A stretch of DNA of 64,000 nt. Source: Fusobacterium_C necrophorum_A (lineage in GTDB: Bacteria > Fusobacteriota > Fusobacteriia > Fusobacteriales > Fusobacteriaceae). A model generated the notes under the pieces. It was not told where the DNA came from. It made no database searches and saw only the letters and a program-made list of their open reading frames with translations. The stretch covers positions 37,046-101,045 of the forward strand of contig NZ_SBAP01000005.1 in assembly GCF_004134945.1 (NCBI RefSeq), read 5' to 3'. The translations under genes and the position numbers were made by a program. Each line of letters starts with the position of its first letter. The stretch's first letter is position 1. This document shows, piece by piece, positions 60,061 to 64,000 of this stretch.

Positions 60061-60067
60061 AAGTCAA
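60061..60067 (+). promoter_or_regulatory. AAGTCAA box upstream of the dehydratase operon
   Basis: AAGTCAA lies 43 bases before a TATAAT (60110-60115) that is the likely -10 for the VOC-lcd operon; no -35 is seen. Compare the same word at 56552. Confidence 0.4.
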
Positions 60068-60109
60068 TATAACAGCAATTGTTACTATAGTTTAATGAGA
60101 TTATTTTAT

Positions 60110-60115
60110 TATAAT
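60110..60115 (+). promoter_or_regulatory. -10 element of the VOC-dehydratase operon
   Basis: Consensus TATAAT 39 bases before the VOC start codon, with no recognisable -35 hexamer, suggesting activator dependence. Confidence 0.45.
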
Positions 60116-60153
60116 ATTTAATGATACTATAAATTTTAAGGAGGACGAATTTT

Positions 60154-60594
60154 ATGGAAAAAGATTTAAGACCAATGAGGATGCACCATGTGGGGATAGT
60201 TACTCCAACTATGGAAAAAGCAGAGGAATTTTTAGAAAGATGGGGATTGGAAATTGATTATCGAGGTTATGTAAAGGCATACAAAGCAGATTTGATTTTT
60301 ACAAAATATGGAGATAACAGCAGTCCAATTGAATTGATTATTCCAAATGAAGGAAGTGTTCTTAAGAGTTTTAATCAAGGGAATGGAGGAATTGCACATA
60401 TTGCCTTTGAAGTAGATGACATTGAAGCTTGGAGAACTCACTTTGAAGGAAAAGGAATGAAAATGTTGGAAAGAGAAGCTGTGGAAGGAACAGAAGATAT
60501 TATTGTTAATTTCTTAAGACCTAAATACAACGATGGTATTTTAGTAGAATTAGTACAAACAGTAGGACCAATCAACAGAGAATTCAAAAAATAA
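60154..60594 (+). CDS. VOC-fold protein, methylmalonyl-CoA-epimerase-like
   Basis: A 146-aa glyoxalase/VOC protein. The metal ligands of methylmalonyl-CoA epimerase are matched by His12 (MHHVGIV), Glu60 (PIELIIP), His82 (GIAHIAFEVDD) and Glu132 (GILVELVQ). No methylmalonyl-CoA mutase gene is nearby. It heads the dehydratase operon, so a CoA-ester epimerase of a 2-hydroxyacyl-CoA is attractive, but unproven. AAGGAGG precedes the ATG. Confidence 0.85.
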   Translation: MEKDLRPMRMHHVGIVTPTMEKAEEFLERWGLEIDYRGYVKAYKADLIFTKYGDNSSPIELIIPNEGSVLKSFNQGNGGIAHIAFEVDDIEAWRTHFEGKGMKMLEREAVEGTEDIIVNFLRPKYNDGILVELVQTVGPINREFKK

Positions 60595-60653
60595 GATGAT
60601 GTTTTGAATTTGTGTAACATGACAGAAGTTTTAAGAAAGGAAAGAGAAGAGGA

Positions 60654-61445
60654 ATGTATACAGTTGGAGTGGATATAGGTTCTTCTTCTTCAAAAGTAGT
60701 GATATTAAAGGATGGAACAGAGATTGTAAGTCAATCGGCAATTCAGTCGGGAATTGGAAGTAATCGAGCCATTGTTGCTTTGGAAGATAATCTGAAAAAA
60801 GCAAACTTGACGAAGGAAGATATTGGTTTTACAGTTGTTACTGGATATGGACGCTTTACTTTTGAAGGAGCAGATAAACAAATCAGCGAGATTAGTTGTC
60901 ATGCTAGGGGGATTCATTTTTTATTACCGGATGTGAGAACCATTATTGATATTGGCGGACAAGATGCCAAAGCAATCAGCTTAGATGAAAAAGGTCATGT
61001 AAGACAGTTTTTTATGAATGATAAATGTGCAGCAGGGACGGGACGATTTTTAACTGTAATGGCACGTGTACTGGAGATTTCCCTAGATGAGATGGGAACT
61101 TATGATGCTCTTTCTAAAAGTCCTTGTAATATTAGCAGTACTTGTGCTGTATTTGCAGAATCAGAAGTGATTTCTCAATTGGCAAAGGGAAATACCAAAG
61201 AGGATGTCATTGCAGGAGTACATAATTCTGTCGCTCATAAGATATTAGGTTTAGTATATCGTACTTCTATGGAAGAAAAATTTGCGATTTGTGGTGGTGT
61301 TGCTCAGAATACAGGTGCATTGCGTGCAATACGGGAAGCTTTGAAAAAAGAAGTAATCGTTGCTCCTAATCCACAATTGACAGGAGCATTAGGAGCTGCA
61401 ATTTTTGCTTATGATGAGCTGAAAAAATTAAGAAAGGGTGAATAA
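60654..61445 (+). CDS. 2-hydroxyacyl-CoA dehydratase activator (LcdC/HgdC type)
   Basis: Homodimeric ATP-dependent one-electron donor ('archerase') with a [4Fe-4S] cluster between subunits. The 263-aa protein shows the ASKHA ATP fold (VGVDIGSSSSKVVIL, IDIGGQDAKAIS) and the cluster cysteines Cys125 (NDKCAAGTGRF) and Cys164 (SSTCAVFAESEV). It starts ATG behind AAAGAGAAGAGG and overlaps the next gene by 8 bases. Confidence 0.94.
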   Translation: MYTVGVDIGSSSSKVVILKDGTEIVSQSAIQSGIGSNRAIVALEDNLKKANLTKEDIGFTVVTGYGRFTFEGADKQISEISCHARGIHFLLPDVRTIIDIGGQDAKAISLDEKGHVRQFFMNDKCAAGTGRFLTVMARVLEISLDEMGTYDALSKSPCNISSTCAVFAESEVISQLAKGNTKEDVIAGVHNSVAHKILGLVYRTSMEEKFAICGGVAQNTGALRAIREALKKEVIVAPNPQLTGALGAAIFAYDELKKLRKGE

Positions 61446-61446
61446 T

Positions 61447-62715
61447 ATGTCAGAAATAATCAATTTAGATGAAATGTCAGCAAAACAATTATTAGGTTAT
61501 TATCAAGAAAAATTAGATGAGGAAGCAAGACAGGCAAAAAGAGAGGGGAAATTAGTTTGTTGGTCTGCTTCCGTTGCTCCACCAGAATTTTGTGTAGCTA
61601 TGGATATTGCTATGGTGTATCCCGAAACTCATGCAGCAGGAATTGGAGCTAGAAAAGGGTCATTAGATTTGCTAGAAGTAGCAGATGAAAAGGGGTATTC
61701 TTTAGATATCTGTTCTTATGCAAGAGTAAACTTGGGGTATATGGAGTTGTTAAAACAACAAGCTTTAACTGGGGAAACTCCTGAAAAATTAGCAAACTCT
61801 CCAGCTGCAAAAGTTCCTTTACCAGATTTAGTTATTACATGTAATAACATTTGTAATACTTTATTAAAATGGTATGAAAACTTGGCAAAGGAATTAAATA
61901 TTCCATGTATTGTAATTGACGTTCCGTTCAACCACACTATGCCAATTACAAAACATTCAAAAGAATACATTGCAGATCAATTTAAATATGCAATTCAACA
62001 ATTGGAAGAAATTACAGGAAAGAAATTTGACTATGATAAATTCTTAGAAGTGCAAGAGCAAACACAAAGATCTGTATATCAATGGAATCGTTTAGCAGCT
62101 CTTGCTCACTACAAACCTTCTCCATTAAATGGTTTCGATTTATTTAACTTCATGGCTTTAATTGTATGTGCTAGAAGTAGAGATTATGCAGAAATTACTT
62201 TCAAGAAATTTGCAGATGAATTGGAAGAAAACTTGAAAAATGAAGTATATGCGTTCAAAGGAGCTGAAAAGAACAGAGTTACTTGGGAAGGAATTGCAGT
62301 ATGGCCTTATCTTGGACACACTTTCAAGTCTTTAAAAGGAATGGGAAGTATTATGACCGGTTCTGCATATCCAGGAATCTGGAATTTGACATATACTCCT
62401 GGAGATATGGAATCTATGGCGGAAGCATATACAAGAGTCTACATTAATACTTGCTTACAAAATAAAGCGGATGTCCTTTCTAAAATTGTAACAGACGGAA
62501 AATGTGATGGAATACTATATCATTTGAATAGAAGTTGTAAACTGATGAGTTTCTTGAATGTGGAAACTGCTGAATTAGTTGAAAAAGCGACTGGAGTGCC
62601 ATATGTAAGTTTCGATGGAGACCAAACAGATCCGAGAAATTTCGCACCGGCTCAATTTGATACAAGAGTACAAGCTTTAAATGAAATGATGGAAGTTAAT
62701 AACGAAACAAAATAA
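61447..62715 (+). CDS. lcdA: 2-hydroxyacyl-CoA dehydratase, alpha subunit (LcdA type)
   Basis: Cluster-containing subunit of a radical dehydratase. The 422-aa protein (425 aa from an earlier in-frame start at 61438) has conserved cysteines in CWSASVAPPEFC, CSYARVN, CNNICNTLLKWYE and near the C terminus NRSCKLMSF. Its length is close to lactyl-CoA dehydratase LcdA (about 430 aa) rather than the longer HgdA. Substrate inferred from context. The ATG at 61447 is preceded by AAAGGGTG. Confidence 0.88.
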   Translation: MSEIINLDEMSAKQLLGYYQEKLDEEARQAKREGKLVCWSASVAPPEFCVAMDIAMVYPETHAAGIGARKGSLDLLEVADEKGYSLDICSYARVNLGYMELLKQQALTGETPEKLANSPAAKVPLPDLVITCNNICNTLLKWYENLAKELNIPCIVIDVPFNHTMPITKHSKEYIADQFKYAIQQLEEITGKKFDYDKFLEVQEQTQRSVYQWNRLAALAHYKPSPLNGFDLFNFMALIVCARSRDYAEITFKKFADELEENLKNEVYAFKGAEKNRVTWEGIAVWPYLGHTFKSLKGMGSIMTGSAYPGIWNLTYTPGDMESMAEAYTRVYINTCLQNKADVLSKIVTDGKCDGILYHLNRSCKLMSFLNVETAELVEKATGVPYVSFDGDQTDPRNFAPAQFDTRVQALNEMMEVNNETK

Positions 62716-62728
62716 GGAGAGGATTAGG

Positions 62729-63853
62729 ATGAAAGGCAGATTAGAAGAATTAATTCATATATTTGAAGATGTTGCAAACAACCCCAAAAAAATGGTAGCA
62801 GAATATAAAAAAGAAGTAGGGAAAGAAGTGATTGGAGTTATGCCAGTATATGCTCCAGAAGAAATTATTCACGCTGCTGGATGTTTACCTATTGGATTAT
62901 GGGGAGGAAAAAAAGAAGTTTCTAAAGCAAGAGCATATTTACCTCCTTTTGCATGTTCTATTATGCAAACTGTTATGGAATTACAAATTGGAGGAACATA
63001 TGACATTTTAGATGCAGTATTATTCTCTGTACCTTGTGATACTTTGAAATGTTTAAGTCAAAAATGGAAAGGAAAATCTCCAGTAATTGTATTTACTCAT
63101 CCTCAAAACAGAGTAATTGAAGGAGCAAATGCTTACTTAGTAAAAGAATATCAAGCAGTAAAAGAAAAGCTAGAAGGAATCTTAGGAAGAACCATTCCTA
63201 TGGAAGCGATTGAAGAAAGTGTAAAAGTATATAATGAAAATAGAAGAGTTATGAGAGAATTTGTGGAAGTGGCAGCACAATATCCGCAAATTATTGATCC
63301 AATTGTTAGACATAATGTGATGAAATCCAGATGGTTCTTAAGAAAGGAAAAACATACTGAATATGTAAAAGAATTAATTGCTGAATTAAAGAAAGAAACT
63401 ATTGTTCCTTGGGATGGAAAAAAAGTAATTTTAACAGGAATTATGACAGAACCAGTAGAATTGTTACAAATCTTCAAAGATGAAAAACTTGCTGTTGTAG
63501 CTGATGATTTAGCTCATGAAAGCCGACAATTTAGAGGAGACGTTCCTGAAGAAGGAGGGGATGTTCTATATAGAATGGCAAAATGGTGGCAAAACTTAGA
63601 AGGATGTTCTTTAGCAACAGATACTAATAAAGGTAGAGGACAAATGTTAATGGATATGTGTAAAGATACGAAAGCGGATGCTGTTATCGTATGTATGATG
63701 AAGTTCTGTGATCCTGAAGAATTTGACTATCCAGTATACTATAGAGAATTTACTGAATCCGGAATTAAAAATATTACAGTGGAAGTGGACTTAGAAGTTT
63801 CTTCTTTTGAACAAATTAGAACAAGAATACAAACATTTAAAGATATTTTATAA
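62729..63853 (+). CDS. lcdB: 2-hydroxyacyl-CoA dehydratase, beta subunit (LcdB type)
   Basis: Partner subunit, 374 aa, with the start MKGRLEELIHIFEDVANNPKKMV and cysteine-bearing segments GCLPIGLWGGKKEVSKAR, ACSIMQTVMEL, PCDTLKCLSQKWK and a MMKFCDPEEFDYP end typical of the family. The alpha and beta subunits together carry the [4Fe-4S] centres. GGAGAGG precedes the ATG. The length matches LcdB and HgdB alike. Confidence 0.92.
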   Translation: MKGRLEELIHIFEDVANNPKKMVAEYKKEVGKEVIGVMPVYAPEEIIHAAGCLPIGLWGGKKEVSKARAYLPPFACSIMQTVMELQIGGTYDILDAVLFSVPCDTLKCLSQKWKGKSPVIVFTHPQNRVIEGANAYLVKEYQAVKEKLEGILGRTIPMEAIEESVKVYNENRRVMREFVEVAAQYPQIIDPIVRHNVMKSRWFLRKEKHTEYVKELIAELKKETIVPWDGKKVILTGIMTEPVELLQIFKDEKLAVVADDLAHESRQFRGDVPEEGGDVLYRMAKWWQNLEGCSLATDTNKGRGQMLMDMCKDTKADAVIVCMMKFCDPEEFDYPVYYREFTESGIKNITVEVDLEVSSFEQIRTRIQTFKDIL

Positions 63854-63877
63854 TTTTAATAAATGAAAGGAGTTTTT

Positions 63878-64000
63878 ATGTACAATTTACAATTATCAGA
63901 AGAACAAGAAAGAATCTGCCAAATGGTGAAAGAATTCGCAGTAAACGAAGTAGCTCCGGGAGCAAAAGAAAGAGATTTGAATGAAGATTTCTTAGCAACA
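63878..64000 (+). CDS. Acyl-CoA dehydrogenase, 5' end only (probable acryloyl-CoA reductase)
   Basis: The first 41 codons read MYNLQLSEEQERICQMVKEF, the usual N-terminal helix of acyl-CoA dehydrogenases. It runs off the right edge. In the acrylate pathway an acyl-CoA dehydrogenase with electron-transfer flavoproteins reduces acryloyl-CoA to propionyl-CoA, which would suit this place in the operon. AAAGGAG precedes the ATG. Confidence 0.85.
   Translation, partial: MYNLQLSEEQERICQMVKEFAVNEVAPGAKERDLNEDFLAT

Noticed and set aside
1..64000. CRISPR array, prophage, insertion sequence, toxin-antitoxin or restriction system
   Set aside because: I looked for regularly spaced repeats, transposase or integrase motifs, and defence genes on both strands and saw none; the region is housekeeping and metabolic.

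Overview
The window is about 64 kb of AT-rich chromosomal DNA, almost entirely coding and mostly on the plus strand. It reads as a Fusobacterium, most likely F. necrophorum or a close relative. Supporting signs are the very low GC, the L27 leader peptide with its Prp protease gene, a 4-hydroxybutyrate fermentation operon, and a lactyl-CoA-type dehydratase operon that fits lactate-to-propionate fermentation. The species name is inference. I see no prophage, insertion sequence, CRISPR array or rRNA operon.

Layout. 1-5 kb: a cut-off minus-strand gene start with an operator, then cobO, a heptose-phosphate kinase, ispF, the rplU-prp-rpmA ribosomal operon and htpX. 5-8.4 kb: a PAP2 phosphatase, small membrane ORFs (one frameshifted), tRNA-Ser(GGA), a pyridoxal kinase and a DUF1858 redox protein. 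8.4-25.3 kb: a tightly packed housekeeping run (ruvB, Rrf2 regulator, rsmE, mtaB, LytR_C protein, MreD-like protein, PBP2, RNase J, yhbY, dxs, HD/HTH protein, tlyA, ctpA, rsmI, rbgA, nadE). 25.3-35.8 kb: rpoN, a PAS/AAA+ sigma-54 activator, a near-consensus -24/-12 promoter with upstream palindromes, then the operon abfD, NifU-like, 4-hydroxybutyrate CoA-transferase, 4-hydroxybutyrate dehydrogenase, two paralogous carriers and a small Cys-rich protein. 35.8-49.9 kb: flavodoxin, TcdA-like enzyme, deoD, ygiQ, der, two brnQ genes around an ArsC-like protein, an NrdR-box-controlled nrdH-nrdA-nrdB operon, glpQ, and a minus-strand glutathione peroxidase/OhrR unit preceded by a 37-codon membrane ORF. 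50-56.4 kb: a DUF4198 metal-related exported protein, the FMN-riboswitch ribH-D-E-BA operon and a DUF1846 protein. 56.6-64 kb: a propionate-CoA-transferase-type enzyme, a large HTH regulator of unknown family, then a VOC epimerase-like protein, dehydratase activator, dehydratase alpha and beta, and the start of an acyl-CoA dehydrogenase.

How the genes work together. Two fermentation modules stand out. The sigma-54 module encodes the sigma factor, its activator and the target operon side by side; it converts 4-hydroxybutyrate to crotonyl-CoA, the entry point to butyrate. The right-edge module has the parts of the acrylate pathway (CoA transfer to lactate, radical dehydration of lactyl-CoA, reduction of acryloyl-CoA). 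It also has a small VOC protein that could epimerise the CoA ester. A 7-base word, AAGTCAA, recurs in the noncoding DNA around the HTH regulator between its two arms.
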